Assembly: GCA_026122225.1 (NCBI GenBank)
Contig: JANEZZ010002240.1
Span: 248,001-312,000, forward strand
DNA: 64,000 nt
DNA from: Heloderma charlesbogerti
Lineage: Eukaryota > Chordata > Lepidosauria > Squamata > Helodermatidae
Direction of reading: 5' to 3'
Shown piece by piece: positions 8,757-20,093 of the stretch. The translations under genes were made by a program, and so were the position numbers. A model generated the notes under the pieces. It saw nothing but the letters and a program-made list of their open reading frames with translations, ran no database searches and was not told the origin of the DNA. Position 1 is the stretch's first letter; each line of letters begins with the position of its first letter.

Positions 8757-9829
8757 ACAGAATGCAGCTATCCTTTGGAGTTTGCAAAGTTTGTGATGCC
8801 GTTCTTGGCTCTAAAAATGTACCAAAGTGGCATAGAAAAAATTTTATTTTAGGAAAAAATATGTTTAGAAATATGTACTTGGGGAGAAATATATTTAGAA
8901 AATATGTCTATTTCATGAGAAAATATCCTCAAAATTCAACTATGAATTTCCGAGAACACTTTTAACAAGTGCAGATTAATGCCCAAACAGGACTGAATGG
9001 ACTTATAAATGGACACATGGAAAAGTGACACAAACTGCAAATAGACTGATCCTTCCACCCATAGCTGACGTATGCTTTTGTGCCTGTTCTTTTGGGTAGA
9101 TAGAACTAATGTAAATCAAGGCTTTGTGTGACTTAAAAGTGCCCAGACCTGAAGTTGGCCATACAGCACCTGGGCCAAAATAGGGGAATCTAAAAAGGGG
9201 AAGTGGACTTTGGGAAACTGACCCCTCTCCAACCAAGTATAATACAGCACAGCAGTATGATTGTACTTGCCAGATCCAGTATATTTCTGGTGGTATCAAT
9301 ACAGGCAGAAGCAGAGCTGTGAGCCTGGAGAGGTGGCATCATACACCACCTGGCTTACAGCTAGTACAGGCATAGTTTCGTCTCAATGCAGGGAGCTAAA
9401 ATATAGCACTGCTAAGAAGGAGGACCCCCCCCACACACACAAGCTATCTGCAATATTTTCCCCCTGTAAAGTCTCAAAATGACTGGAACCATTTTTATAG
9501 GGGGATTTACTGTAATAAATTTAGCTTCCAATGAGGTCAGTAAGAAAGCAGACTTACTTCAGGGTTTTATCAACTCTGCACTGGTTATATTGTTAGGAAC
9601 TCCAAAAAGGAGGAACGAGGTCTTGCAGTTTCAAGACTCAGTTGCCATAGAATCCCTTATTTATAGCTATATCACCGTACAGGAGGAACTGCTGGAAAAT
9701 AATTCTCTAAAAAAATAACGTAGAGACTGTACGTCCACAGGCAAAAAAGAGGATTTATTTTATCTTGACCATGAAGGAGAGGACCTTTTTGGTAGGGGCA
9801 CCCCATTGATAGCATAGCCTTCCCAGAGA
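8757..9829. other. AT-rich stretch without a recognised feature
   Basis: 8815-8960 holds degenerate repeats around AAATATGTTTAGAAATATG. The rest looks unique. Open frames at 9003-9299 and 9479-9718 lack domains. Confidence 0.4.
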
Positions 9830-10112
9830 TGATCCCCTGGCACATCTCAGTGCTTTCTCGGCACCAGTTGAAGAACCTTTCTGTTTATCCAGGGGCTTTT
9901 AAAATAATCCACAGGGCCATCCAGTTTTAATAAATGCGTGTTTAATTTTAGGATGCTCTGCGTTTTGTCATATTTTATTCTGATTTTGATTTTATGGGTT
10001 TATGTTTTATGTTGTGTTTAAATTGTTGATTATAAGCCACCTGGAGGACTTTCTGTCATGGGGGCAGGGCAGGGGGGATGTCTTCAATAAATTATTTTAT
10101 TTTATTTTAAAG
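9830..10112 (+). repeat. L2-like LINE 3' UTR
   Basis: AT-rich tail with TTAAATTGTTGATTATAAGC CACC and a terminal AATAAATT, as in other L2-group 3' ends here. A reverse-strand fragment of similar type (CAAGGTGGACTGCATAAAAT) follows to about 10230, so the two tails face each other. Confidence 0.45.
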
Positions 10113-10230
10113 ACAATATAAACCACACTTCATCTGCAAGGGTTCCCAAGGTGGACTGCATAAAATTATAGAAAACAAATAGAATAATAACAATAAAATC
10201 AGAAGATGAGAGGCATAAAAAAGCTAATCG

Positions 10231-10631
10231 TCCGACAAACAACACATGTATGTGCTCACAACAGGCCTTTTTCCATCCTCTCCCCGCAAAACACACACAC
10301 ACAGCATTTGTCTCATGCTCCACCAGAAGTAGCTTTTAAATTGCCCTCTAGCTTCAAAGAGCAGAATGTGATTCAGTGCAAGAATACTTAGATACTGCTT
10401 TTAACGCTCTTCACTATTTTGAAAGTTTTTAAAAAATTATGCTTCATTAAGATTTTTCATTAACTACAACAAGAAATAATAATTGAAAAGAAGGAGGGAA
10501 ACTGTGCTAAAATTAGAACACAAAATCTGCTAAGTTGTGAAAAACAGGTATAATACCATGGTGAGTGGTACAAAACGTTTGGGAAAAAAGGGACTTTTAA
10601 AGAATGAATGAATTTCTCTATTGTTAGTCTT
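10231..10631. other. No recognisable feature
   Basis: Contains only a short CA run (about 10290-10302). I see no gene. Confidence 0.4.
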
Positions 10632-10763
10632 GAGCAGCCTTCCTCAATCTGCTGCTTTCCAGAGGTTCTAGATGACAACTCCCATCAGCCCCAGCCAGCC
10701 TGGTTAGGGATGATGGGAGTTGCAGTCCAAAGCATCTGGCAGGCCCCAGGTTGGGGAAAGCTG
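10632..10763. mobile_element. hAT-type foldback MITE (CAGCCTTCC ends)
   Basis: CAGCCTTCCTCAATCTGCTG on the left and AGGTTGGGGAAAGCTG on the right. The mirrored interior has GACAACTCCCATCAGCCCC and GATGGGAGTTGCAGTCC. I see no intact duplication. Confidence 0.75.
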
Positions 10764-11789
10764 GCCTTATGACTCTGGAATTATTGAAAATTCAGCCTTC
10801 TGTTTTCAATCAGGTAAGGAGGAAGATAAGGAATAAGACAAAAGAAGATAAAAGGGGAACAAGAAGTAGGAAAGGGAGGATGTGGGATACAGGTCAAGCA
10901 GTGAAAAAATGTGCTTTCCTTTTGTGGAAGAGGAAAGATGTTAAAGTGAGGGGGGAAAAGCACCACCTCTCTTCTAGATAGCAGGTGGAAAAGATCTTCC
11001 TGTCTTGCACGCACTACAAAACCAACCGTTGCCAAGATTAGTCATGCCTGCAGATGGATAGGGTTTTCATCTGGACCTTGTTAATGGAACACAGAGTTGA
11101 TGCAAATGAGGCTGCACTTCTGCTTTCTGGCCTGAAATATTCACCTTCTGTTGGTATTTAGGACACAGTGGGCTGAAAAGTCCCTTCTTGATGTTATGAC
11201 AGAGCACCCTATTTCAAAACAACGTGGCTAAAAATATAACAGGAAATCGATGAGTAAGAGATGGAAAAGGGTGGTGGGGCGGGGGGATAGAAGTGCCTGT
11301 CAACTGGACCAATGTCTTGACTCAGTTGCCTGGGGTAACCATGGAAGATTGCTGGACAGTGGATTAGATCAGGCTGAAAATGAGCTGAGGAGGGCTACAT
11401 TGGACAAAATGAGTTAATTCTGGAATGATTTCTAAAGGATGCAATCAAATAAAAAAAATTCTGGAAGAACAGATTCATCATCCGTCCAACCTGGTCGTGG
11501 ATTGCATTTGAACATATTGTCTGAGGGACACATGGATCTCTTTACATCTCTTCTATCAGGACCTGTCCGGAGTTGGGCCATAATGGGCATACCCAAATCT
11601 ATGCCTGGAGAATAAGGAGAAGCAGAAAGCAGCTGGAAGCTGCAACAAGCTGGAGCCTGAAGTACAGTGGACAGCACATATGAGGGATGGGTGATCAGCC
11701 ATCCTTTCATAGTTCGTCCTGTCCAAGAGTGGCCAATGGCCAATCTAGTGGGCTAGAGTGAGATAAATTTGTTGGATTTGCATTTTAAT
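10764..11789. other. No recognisable feature
   Basis: A purine-rich stretch at 10810-10975, otherwise unique-looking. Open frames show no domain. Confidence 0.4.
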
Positions 11790-12060
11790 GCGAAGTTACC
11801 TAATTTGTACTCCTGAACTGATACACAATCTGCAATATTCATACTTCTCCGAATTTTGCAATATAGTTCTATGATCAAACAATATATGCAAAAATGCATA
11901 TATTAGTGAAAAGCAATGCAGAAATGGCATACATAAATGTGTAGATAAGGAGAAATGCACATGAATATGCATATGAAATTTTGTGCAGGTTTGAAAAAAA
12001 AAATAACACACTGATGTGGATATGGGAAGGAACAACTTAAGACTGAGAAAATGAGAAACT
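11790..12060 (-). repeat. AT-rich TAGGGATG-type hAT remnant
   Basis: It carries the ATGCAAAAATGCATATATTA and GCACATGAATATGCAT motifs found in the copies at 31515-31920, 42791-43240 and 48880-49105. Its ends are decayed, so limits are approximate. Confidence 0.4.
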
Positions 12061-12199
12061 GGGAAACACTGGAATTGAGAGAGTCATCCAGCCTTAGAGC
12101 ATACTGTACTGCTTAGGAAGGAGTTCCAAACTATAGTTAGTGTAGCTAATTGCAGCTGCTCCAAGAGCAAAGGTCCCCAGTTCTAGCCCTGAAAGGTAC

Positions 12200-12470
12200 T
12201 TGGCTTTTCCTCAGTGTTTGTTTATTTATTTATTTAAACTACTTGTATACTGCTTGATATCTTAAGAGTGCTAAACAGTTCACATAAAGAATTCATTAAA
12301 TGCAATAGAAAAATGAATGTAAAAACAGTATAAAATAATAAAGACGTGAAAAACATTACACAAAAATAAAACAGAGCAGCGTCATTATGAGTCTGGGAAT
12401 ACCTGAGTAAAAAGATACATCTTCAAGATGCATCTAAAGCTCTCCACAGTTTCTGCTTCTTAGACAACAT
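12200..12470 (-). repeat. L2-like LINE 3' end
   Basis: It opens with (ATTT)n and then reads, on the reverse strand, a tail of the kind seen at 36.0 kb (CTGCTTGATATCTTAAGAGT, AATAAAACAGAG, AAAGATACATCTTCAAG). Confidence 0.5.
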
Positions 12471-12499
12471 GTGGGAGTGTTCCAGAGGTGGAACATCCA

Positions 12500-12760
12500 C
12501 ACGATGTAGTGATGGCCACCAGTTTGGAAGGCTTTAAACGGGGACTGGACAAATTCATGGACGATAAGGCTATCAATGGCTACTAGTCCTGATGTATGTC
12601 TGTGAACACCAGTTGCAGGGGAACATGAGTGGGAGGGTATTGTTACACCCATGTCCTATTTCTGGGTTTCCTGTGGGTAGCTGGTTGGCTGCTGTGTGAA
12701 CAGAATGCTGGACTAGATGGACCTTGGTTTGATCGAGGAGGGCTCTTCTTATGGTATTAC
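12500..12760 (+). repeat. CR1-like LINE 3' end
   Basis: It has GTGATGGCCACCAGTTTGGA, GACAAATTCATGG, TGGCTACTAGTCCTGATG and the tail GGACTAGATGGACCTTGG. Same family as 6735-7036. Confidence 0.8.
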
Positions 12761-13523
12761 ATTCTTATGGAGGGTGGATGCCACTAGTGAGAAGGCCAGC
12801 TTACATGCTGTTACATTCCAATCAAAGGCTCAAAAGCCTCTGAGTCCCCACACCCAAGGACCCCAAAACTGACCTCAGGGCAGGAGGAGGCACCAGCACT
12901 GTTGACAGGAGCTTCCCAGCAGAACATCTTTTCCCACTAGGCACTGGAACGAAATGTGCTCTACTGGGGGATTGGGAGTGCACGTCGCTGCTGCTTCCAC
13001 CTCATCCAAGGTAAGCTTTTTGGCCCTTGCAGCAAGGGAGGTGGTGGAAGGCTTCAAACAGAATTGAACACTGTGCCTTCCTCAGTTCTGTTTGCCAGAA
13101 TTGAACAAGGGTGCTGACCTAGGCAAACAACTTGAACAGGGAATACTTGCCTTGTCGACCAGGGAAAGGGCACAAGAGTCTGCCTCCTCATAATTAGGCC
13201 AGGCATGGTCAATGCATAGGCTTCTCACTGTCTGCCAACTGGAGGGCAGATGTCACACTCTTCTATTTCCTTTTGCACCGGAAGAGGTCTCTCGAATTGG
13301 GTGCCCACACAGAAGTCCCAGGCATTTCCCCAAGCTAGGTCCCAGCTTCAGAGCATGAGGCTCTTAGCTTAAGGTTTCTGGACTCCTTGAGATGCTCCTT
13401 CATGGCAGGCATCATAAAAAAACCGGACATGTGCTCAACATTGGGCCTGAATTTGGATAACATTCTGGCTTATCTACGCTTACTTTGACTGTGACCTTGA
13501 GCTCTACACATATTTCCCACCGC
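12761..13523. other. No recognisable feature
   Basis: No repeat or exon recognised. Confidence 0.4.
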
Positions 13524-13592
13524 GTGAACAGAATGCTGGACTAGATGGACTCTTGGTTTGATCCAGCATGATTCTTCTTATGTTCTTATTTG
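13524..13592 (+). repeat. CR1-like LINE extreme 3' tail
   Basis: Only the last 65-70 bp: GTGAACAGAATGCTGGACTA through TTCTTATGTTCTTA. A very short truncated insertion. Confidence 0.75.
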
Positions 13593-14473
13593 TGGGGCTC
13601 CAACTGCTGGCTATGGTAGATGAGCATGGCGGGCCTTTGTGGTGCTTTCTTCTGTCACTGCTGACAATGGGAGAGAGATTTTCTTGGATACACAGGGCTT
13701 TATTGCTCTACCATTTCATAATGATATTTCAATCATATGTTTTCTCTCTCTTCACCCTGCCTCCCATTTCCAAGTGTCATGTTTGCCAATCAGTTTTTTT
13801 TTTTTTTTAAAAGCAGGTCTTGTTGGCCCAAAACACATTGCTCCACCAAATTTGTACCACCAAGGTGTCATTTGAAAGCCTAGGGGACAGGAGCCACTGG
13901 GGCTAGAATTGGGAACCTTCAGCTGTGTTGGGTACCCTGTGTGGTCAGCCACCAGGACTGCAGTTTTGGAGCCCCTTCTTGGTAGTGAAATCTTGTTAGG
14001 CTTTAGATTAGCTCCACCCACCAGCTGGCCACTGGGCCTTCCTGGACTATGAAGGCCTTCCTGTTTGTGCTGGAACAAGAAGAACCTTCCTGTTTCTGGT
14101 ATTTTTCTATGTTCTTCTTCCATTGATCCCCAACTGTCTCCCTCGGTTTTAACTCCCTGGCAAAATTTCTGGTTCCTGCCCCCAGTCTGACTGCTGCTTA
14201 CAGTTCAGTTCTAGTGCCTGAACTAGGATGTGTCTATGTTTTTAAGTTCCCCAGGGACCAATGAGTCTGGATTCCAAGGTCTCATTTCCCTGTCCCAAGG
14301 CTGCTTAGACTTTCTGTGATGTCAGAGAAGATCAGCCAATGACAACCAGAGAGGAGAACCAGTCAGAGATACAGGCTGAGGAGGTGATAGCAAGAGGCCA
14401 GAGGATGAGGAAGGGATTTAATGGGAGAAGGAAAATAGAGCCCATTATATGTTTATAACATGTAAACATATAA
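13593..14473. other. No gene; one half of a duplicated 40-bp motif
   Basis: 14313-14352 (CTGTGATGTCAGAGAAGATC, then AGCCAATGACAACCAGAGA) recurs at 15915-15955 with few changes. A poly-T run lies at 13795-13809. The rest looks unique. Confidence 0.4.
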
Positions 14474-14855
14474 TGGCCATGTTTAGCCTTGAGAAGAGAA
14501 GACTGAGGGGAAATATGATAGCACTCTTCAAGTACTTGAAAGGTTGTCACAGAGAGGAAGGCCAGGATCTCCTCTCGATCATGCCAGAGTACAGGACATG
14601 GAACAATGAGCTCAAGTTACAGGAAGCCAGATTCCAGCTGAACATCAGGAAAAACTTCCTGACTGTTAGAGCAATACGACAATGGAACCAATTACCTAGG
14701 GAGGTGGTGGGCTCTCCCACGTTGGAGGCATTCAAGATGAGGCTGGACAGCCACCTGTCAAGGATGCTCTGACTTGGATTCCTGCACTGAGCAGGGGGTT
14801 GGACTTGATGGTCTTATAGGCCCCTTCCAACCCTACTGTACTATGATTCTGTGAT
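14474..14855 (+). pseudogene. CR1 LINE, 3' end of ORF2
   Basis: The open frame reads the conserved CR1 C-terminus: FSLEKRRLRGNMIALFKYLK, RFQLNIRKNFLTVRAIRQWN, then LPREVVGSPTLEAFK. It is followed by a CR1 tail (GGGGGTTGGACTTGATGGTC, TATGATTCTGTGAT). 5'-truncated. The C-terminal frame is intact, so this copy is fairly young. A second ATTCTATGATTCTATAT tail-like stretch lies at about 14922-14940. Confidence 0.9.
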
Positions 14856-14944
14856 GTCTTGTTTCACTTTTCTTCATGTCCCAGGGAAACGTGGTCCATC
14901 TTCCCCACCCCAGTGAACTACTATTCTATGATTCTATATGGCTG

Positions 14945-16600
14945 GTCCCTTAGTATGAAATGAAAGTGTGGTTTCTCTTCAAAACCTCCATTGTCCTTTC
15001 TCTTTTAACTATTTTTGGAAATGGAAAAGTCTCAAAGAATGCCCCCACCACAAAACCACTTGTGAAGCAATCTGGATTTAACAACAAAGCTTTGATGACT
15101 CCAGTTCCATTGAGTTATTTATCCTGGTTAATTGGATCGATGGTGACAATGGTAATTACCAGAGATGAGACTGCTTGTACTGTAATTACTTGTCAATCTT
15201 CAGCGTGAGTTGGACTATAGAATATATACAGTAGATTCTCCCAATTACAAGCAGGTTAAGGAGAACATGATATATTGGAGCTAATCATGTTTGTTATTGC
15301 ATAGAAGAAGGAGAGAAAATGGCAGCATCTTAAATAATTTCTAATCAGAAGCAACTTTCTTGATTCAAAGGAATTAATCCACAAAGCTTCACTGCTACAT
15401 GGCATTGCAAGATAAACACACTATGGAGCATCTGAAAGGTTTGTGTTTCTTTCACCTAAAAAGTCATGAGCTACACAGAGCAGTGCAGTGCCAGCAGTTA
15501 CTCTGATTTTCACATTTTTGTTATTACATTGTTTAAAGAAAGAACTTGTTATTTCCAAAATACACATTCAATATGGGAATAATCTGAATTAATGTAATTG
15601 CTTTTTGAAGAAAAAAAAGTCCCAACATTAAAACATATGCTACCCATATGAAGCCACTACAGAAAATAAATGTATCCCCCACAAATAATTGGGATTCAGA
15701 ATCTGCTTAACACTTGCAACTGAATAGTTATTTGTCTGGCTAAAAAGAGATGGAAAAAAACAGAGTGTATGTTTATCGGCATTTGGAAAAGTTTTAAACC
15801 TCACCATACCAGAACTACCTCAACCTTTACAGATTGTGGCTCTAATATAGAGGTGTACACACATAGATAGATGGTTAGCACTATCAGAATTACAGCCCTG
15901 GCCACCTGTTTCACACTCTGTGATGTCAGAGAAGGTCAGCCAATGGCAACTAGAGATGACTGAGGAGTGCAGTTCCATCCCGAGACTGGGAGTATGCACA
16001 TAGACTAGAGAAGAGGAAGTATAGATCTAGCTCAAGACATGCATGGGCGACATCAGAATCAGCATCAAGGGTCAGCATGGTGGGGCATCAGCCATGGCCC
16101 ATACCTCAGTAGAAGGTCCACTACTAACCCTCAAAAGCCGCCTGGTGCTGCTCCTCTTTCTTGCAGTCAATACCTATTTACCTGCCCTCTCAAAATGTGC
16201 AAGTGAAGAGAAGGATCAGCAAGCACCATTCCTTCGCCCTTTCCTTCTTGGTAGTAGTGTAGACAGTGGTGTAGTTAGGTAATTGTAGACTCCAGTCTTA
16301 ATGGTCCTATGGCAGCTCCTCTCTCTAGATGGTAACGTGTATTACTGCACTTACTTCAAAATGCAGCAGGTCAGCCTCTCTGCATTTAGGGGGCCCTGCT
16401 GCTGAGTGGGGCCCTGGGTTTCAGCCCCATAATCCTACCGATGGCACCAGTGGGTGCCGACTGAGCCCACAGGGAAAGGGCAAATGAATGGCAAATGAAG
16501 AGTGATAATAGAATAGTGGCAAGGAGGTGAGACCAACACAGGGAGGACACTGAGTGACACTCTTTTGCTCCTTCCTTTCCCCCATCTATCAAGCAATAAT
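14945..16600. other. No recognisable gene
   Basis: Mostly unique AT-rich sequence. It holds the second copy of the 40-bp motif at 15915-15955. The open frame at 14960-15208 has a hydrophobic start but no family I recognise. Confidence 0.4.
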
Positions 16601-16716
16601 CTGTGGAGGCTGGCGGCTCGGATGCTCTGCACCTTGGAGAGCTCCTTTAGAGTTCTGACTGGAAACCTGCAGCTGATTCACCGCCCCACTGACGTCGGAG
16701 CCGCCATCCTCCACTG
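16601..16716. mobile_element. hAT-type foldback MITE (CAGTGGAGG ends)
   Basis: The left end CTGTGGAGGCTGGCGGCTC mirrors the right end GAGCCGCCATCCTCCACTG. Flanks GCAATAAT and GCAAATCA are a weak 5/8 match. Same family as 49462-49681, which has a perfect duplication. Confidence 0.7.
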
Positions 16717-17149
16717 GCAAATCAAATGGCAATAATATTGTCAGCATGGAGAATTGCTACCAAGGCTTGAAGCAGGCTTAGAGATTACTCTTCAAGCAAA
16801 ACCCCTGTGGAATTTTGACACAGCCAAAAAGGTTTAGCTAAGAGTAGCAACGTTTCTCAGGAAGGTTCTTCATAGGTCTACATGACCTTGGAGCCCTTTG
16901 AGGAAAAACACTGGCTGGAGGCTAAGATTGCAATCCGATGCACCCTTATCTGGGAGTAAGTGCCATTGAACCATGTGGGATTTCATGTCTGAGTATTGAG
17001 TAAAGCATAGGTTTGCATGGCAAGAGGCACTTTCTGTTTCTTGTCTTTATTAAACTGGTATCCCAAAAACGGTGCTCAAGGCTGGGTGGAACGACAACGG
17101 GCACATTCCAAAGATCTGCAAGCTTTCCTTATATCTTAGACAACCTCCA
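16717..17149. other. No gene; short dispersed repeat fragment
   Basis: 16930-16990 (TTGCAATCCGATGCACC, GGGAGTAAGTGCCATTGAA) matches a short repeat also seen near 35925, 38485, 51060 and 53700. The remainder is unassigned. Confidence 0.45.
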
Positions 17150-17635
17150 AAGGACATAAGAACATAAGAAGAGCCATGCTGGAGCTGGATCAAACCAAGG
17201 GTCCATCTAGTCCAGCATTCTGTTCACACAGTGACCATCCAGCTGTCAACCTGGAACCCACAAGCAGGGCATGAGCGCAAGAGCACCCAACTGGTGTGCA
17301 TAAGCTCACCACCTCTGGTACTGGGGGTAGCACATAGCTGTCAGGACTAGTAGCCATTGATAGCTTTTTCCTCCACGAATTTGTCCAACGCCTTCTAAAA
17401 GCCATCCAAACTGGTGGCCATCACTACTTCCTGCAGTAGTGAATTCCATAGTTTAACTATGTGCTGTGTGAAGAAGTCCTTCCTTTTATCTGCCCTGAAT
17501 CTCCCACCAATCAGCTTCATGGGATGACCTCAGGTTCTAATATGTCTCCCTATCCACATTCTCCACACCATGCATAATTTTGTAGATCTCTATCATGTCT
17601 CCCCTTACCCTCCTCTTCTCCAAACTAACACTGCC
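17150..17635 (-). pseudogene. CR1-like LINE, 3' end of ORF2
   Basis: The longest copy of the family at 6735-7036, in reverse orientation. On the minus strand it reads from a GGAGAAGAGGAGGGTAAGGG block through VKLWNSLL-like coding sequence and INGY-like segments to the tail (CATAAGAACATAAGAAGAGC on the plus strand). Frameshifts make it non-functional. Confidence 0.85.
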
Positions 17636-17904
17636 AGAATACAGATGACATACTCAAGTACAATTTGATAAGTCCAAAGAGAAAACCCCACTTAATGAAG
17701 AGGTGACTGCACCAGCCACCATTTCCAAAGTGTTTCAAATGAAGTGTTTCATAATGAACCTGCTATATCTGATCTTCATCCATCCCCTTTCCAAGCAAGG
17801 GGCAGCATCCAACGGTGTCATCCCACCAACTCAAATAGTGCTAGCGGAGCTCCGCCGAATCTTTCCACTGCACAAGTAGTTGCCCATCATGCTTGCGCAA
17901 TGGT
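17636..17904. other. No gene; flank of the GTTGTGCAAC repeat
   Basis: 17800-17904 (AGCGGAGCTCCGCCGAATC) seems to belong to the same dispersed repeat as the following hairpin cluster. Confidence 0.35.
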
Positions 17905-18067
17905 TGTGCAACAACTAAAGTGACAGTTGTGTAAGTACGGTTGCACAAGCAATTCTGCATTATGCTTGTGCAACCCATTGTGCATAACTCTTGTGCAACC
18001 TGTTGTGCAACTGGTTGCACAAGAGCTATGTTCAACCATGCTTGTGCAACTGTAACTTTAGTTGGAT
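17905..18067. repeat. Foldback rich in TTGTGCAAC / GTTGCACAAG
   Basis: Outer arms CAACTAAAGTGACAGTTG (about 17908-17935) and CAACTGTAACTTTAGTTG (18048-18065) are inverted. Between them are several direct and inverted TTGTGCAAC motifs. A shorter, decayed relative lies at 36950-37010. Confidence 0.6.
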
Positions 18068-19494
18068 TCTTTTCTTGTGCATACTTCAGTACTGAGTTTC
18101 TGCTAACGCGACATCATTGATGCTAACCGAATGAGACAATTGGATACTTCGGAAGCTACTCATGTGAGCTGGAGGAGGAGGAGAGGCTGGCAGGCCAGAG
18201 GGGAAGGCCTGGAAGACTGCATCCTGCCCAGAGGGTACAGGCTTCCCGCTCCTGGTCATACAAAGATTTATCCGGGACAGGGACCAGAAAACAAAGGACT
18301 GCCCTTATTAAAAAGGGGCAGCTGGAGTTTATGATGCATTGCTTAATTACTGAACAACAAACTAATATTATCTAAGACAATCAGTACCATAAGTACTCTT
18401 CCTCCAATGCCATTACTGATCTGCAGGATTTTAAAAAGTCCTTTAAGAGAGATTTATTTTGTGTTAGATGAAGAGGACCCCAAAGGTCCAGTTCACTCAG
18501 CCTTCAGCCCAAGCCTTTGGAAGAGCCTTATAAATGAATGGGATCTTTTATATCCTTAAAAAATAATAAAGCCAACGCCTAAACTCTTTCCAGAGCAGGC
18601 ATCATCATTACGTTACCTGAGATTTTAATAACAAGCTTGCAAACCAGGTGGTTCCCATTAGAGATGACCCCTTTAAGTGGAGTAACAATGGAGCAAAGTG
18701 TCCTTCTTTTATGCCATAATCTCCAAAAATGAAATCCAGACATTTCCAGCAATGCTTTGATTGATACTATTTGAAAGCTGAACAACTTAGTTAATTAGGC
18801 TGTCCTGCAGGGGCACTGTCTGAAGTGCGGGGGAAACCATAATTAAAATATTACATTACAGGGATATGTCAAGGCAGTCCACTTTCTTTTCCTTTTTAAA
18901 ACTAAGCCTCAAGAACAGTTCTTTCCCAAAGGAGCTCCACTTGGGCTAACGGACACATACAAAGGATCCGGCCATGTGATCTAGCTTTGCAGATTAGGAG
19001 GTTGTCTATTCGTAAAAAGAAACCCAAAGACAAAAATTCTTGTTATCTTGCTAAAGATCACATCCTGCGTTATTTCTTTAACTCCCAAACACAACCAAGA
19101 AGAATTCACTTTTGTGCAGTTCACATATCTCACTCGAGTTCATAGAAATGGTGTCACTGACAACATATACTTAACTTAAGGGTACTTTCAATTTTCAGCA
19201 TAGACTACTTCAACCAGGGACCCCCAAAGATTGATGGGGAAGGGGGAAAGTCAACAAGAACAACCTGTGACTGGGTACATTTGTTGTTTGATTACATTTG
19301 ACCTCTTCTACTTTATATATATGACTATGGGGGGGATGTATTCCAGATGATGTATTATGAACATTAACTCTTGTTGGGAGTGATCATATAACCAAGCACC
19401 ACAAACGTTATTAGCAGTGCCTATGCTTCCTAGGGTTCGTGGGAATGTACTTACATAACCAAGAGTGCCCACCAGATTACACTGTGGTAATCTT
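18068..19494. other. No recognisable feature
   Basis: Unique-looking sequence. Frames at 18131-18334 and 18579-18785 lack domains. No repeat assigned. Confidence 0.4.
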
Positions 19495-19725
19495 ACTGCT
19501 CAGTGGTAGAGCACATTCTTTGCCTGCTGAAGGTTGCAGGTTCAGCCTCTGGCATCTCTGCTTAAATTACATCAGACATCAGGGGTGCAAGAGACCAGCA
19601 GCCTGGGAGAACTGCTGCCAATCAGAGTTGACAATACAGGGATAAAAGCATGTCTGAGCCATGATAAGTTAGCTTTATGTAGACCTTATCAGATGGGGTT
19701 GCCACTCCTTTCATTTAACACCTCT
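19495..19725 (+). repeat. tRNA-derived SINE, diverged copy
   Basis: The A-box side reads GCTCAGTGGTAGAGCACATTC and the B-box side GGTTGCAGGTTCAGCCTC. The body has GAGAACTGCTGCCAATCAGA GTTGACAATAC, then a decayed tail. It is older than the copy at 20094. Confidence 0.65.
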
Positions 19726-19952
19726 GGATAGGTACATCTGGCCAGTGAAGAACAAATGCCACCAATAGACTATCTCTGCAATACTGCTGATGGATCGTTA
19801 GCAAAGCTTCACAGTGGGATTCTTTTTTTGTTAAGCTGATGTTGAAAAACACATAAATGTGAAGGATCTTGGCCACAAAGTTCAATGTATTGCATCTGAA
19901 GACAGACAGCACTTACCTTCCTCAGATAACTGGATGCTGAATATCGAAACTA

Positions 19953-19986
19953 TGGGGGAGAGAGAGAGAAAGAGAGAAAGAGAGAT
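19953..19986. repeat. (GA)n microsatellite
   Basis: An interrupted GAGAGAGAAAGAGAGAAAG run. Confidence 0.9.
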
Positions 19987-20093
19987 GAGCCAAGTTATAA
20001 AATCCTATTAATGTAAAACAATATTATTCATTCTCATATAGTGCACCTCATTATGAAGGCTTTTGGGTCAGGTAATCACAAATATATACAGTT

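Noticed and set aside
18131..18334. Small Arg/Gly-rich open frame as a gene
   Set aside because: No recognised motif and no neighbouring exon; consistent with a chance frame.
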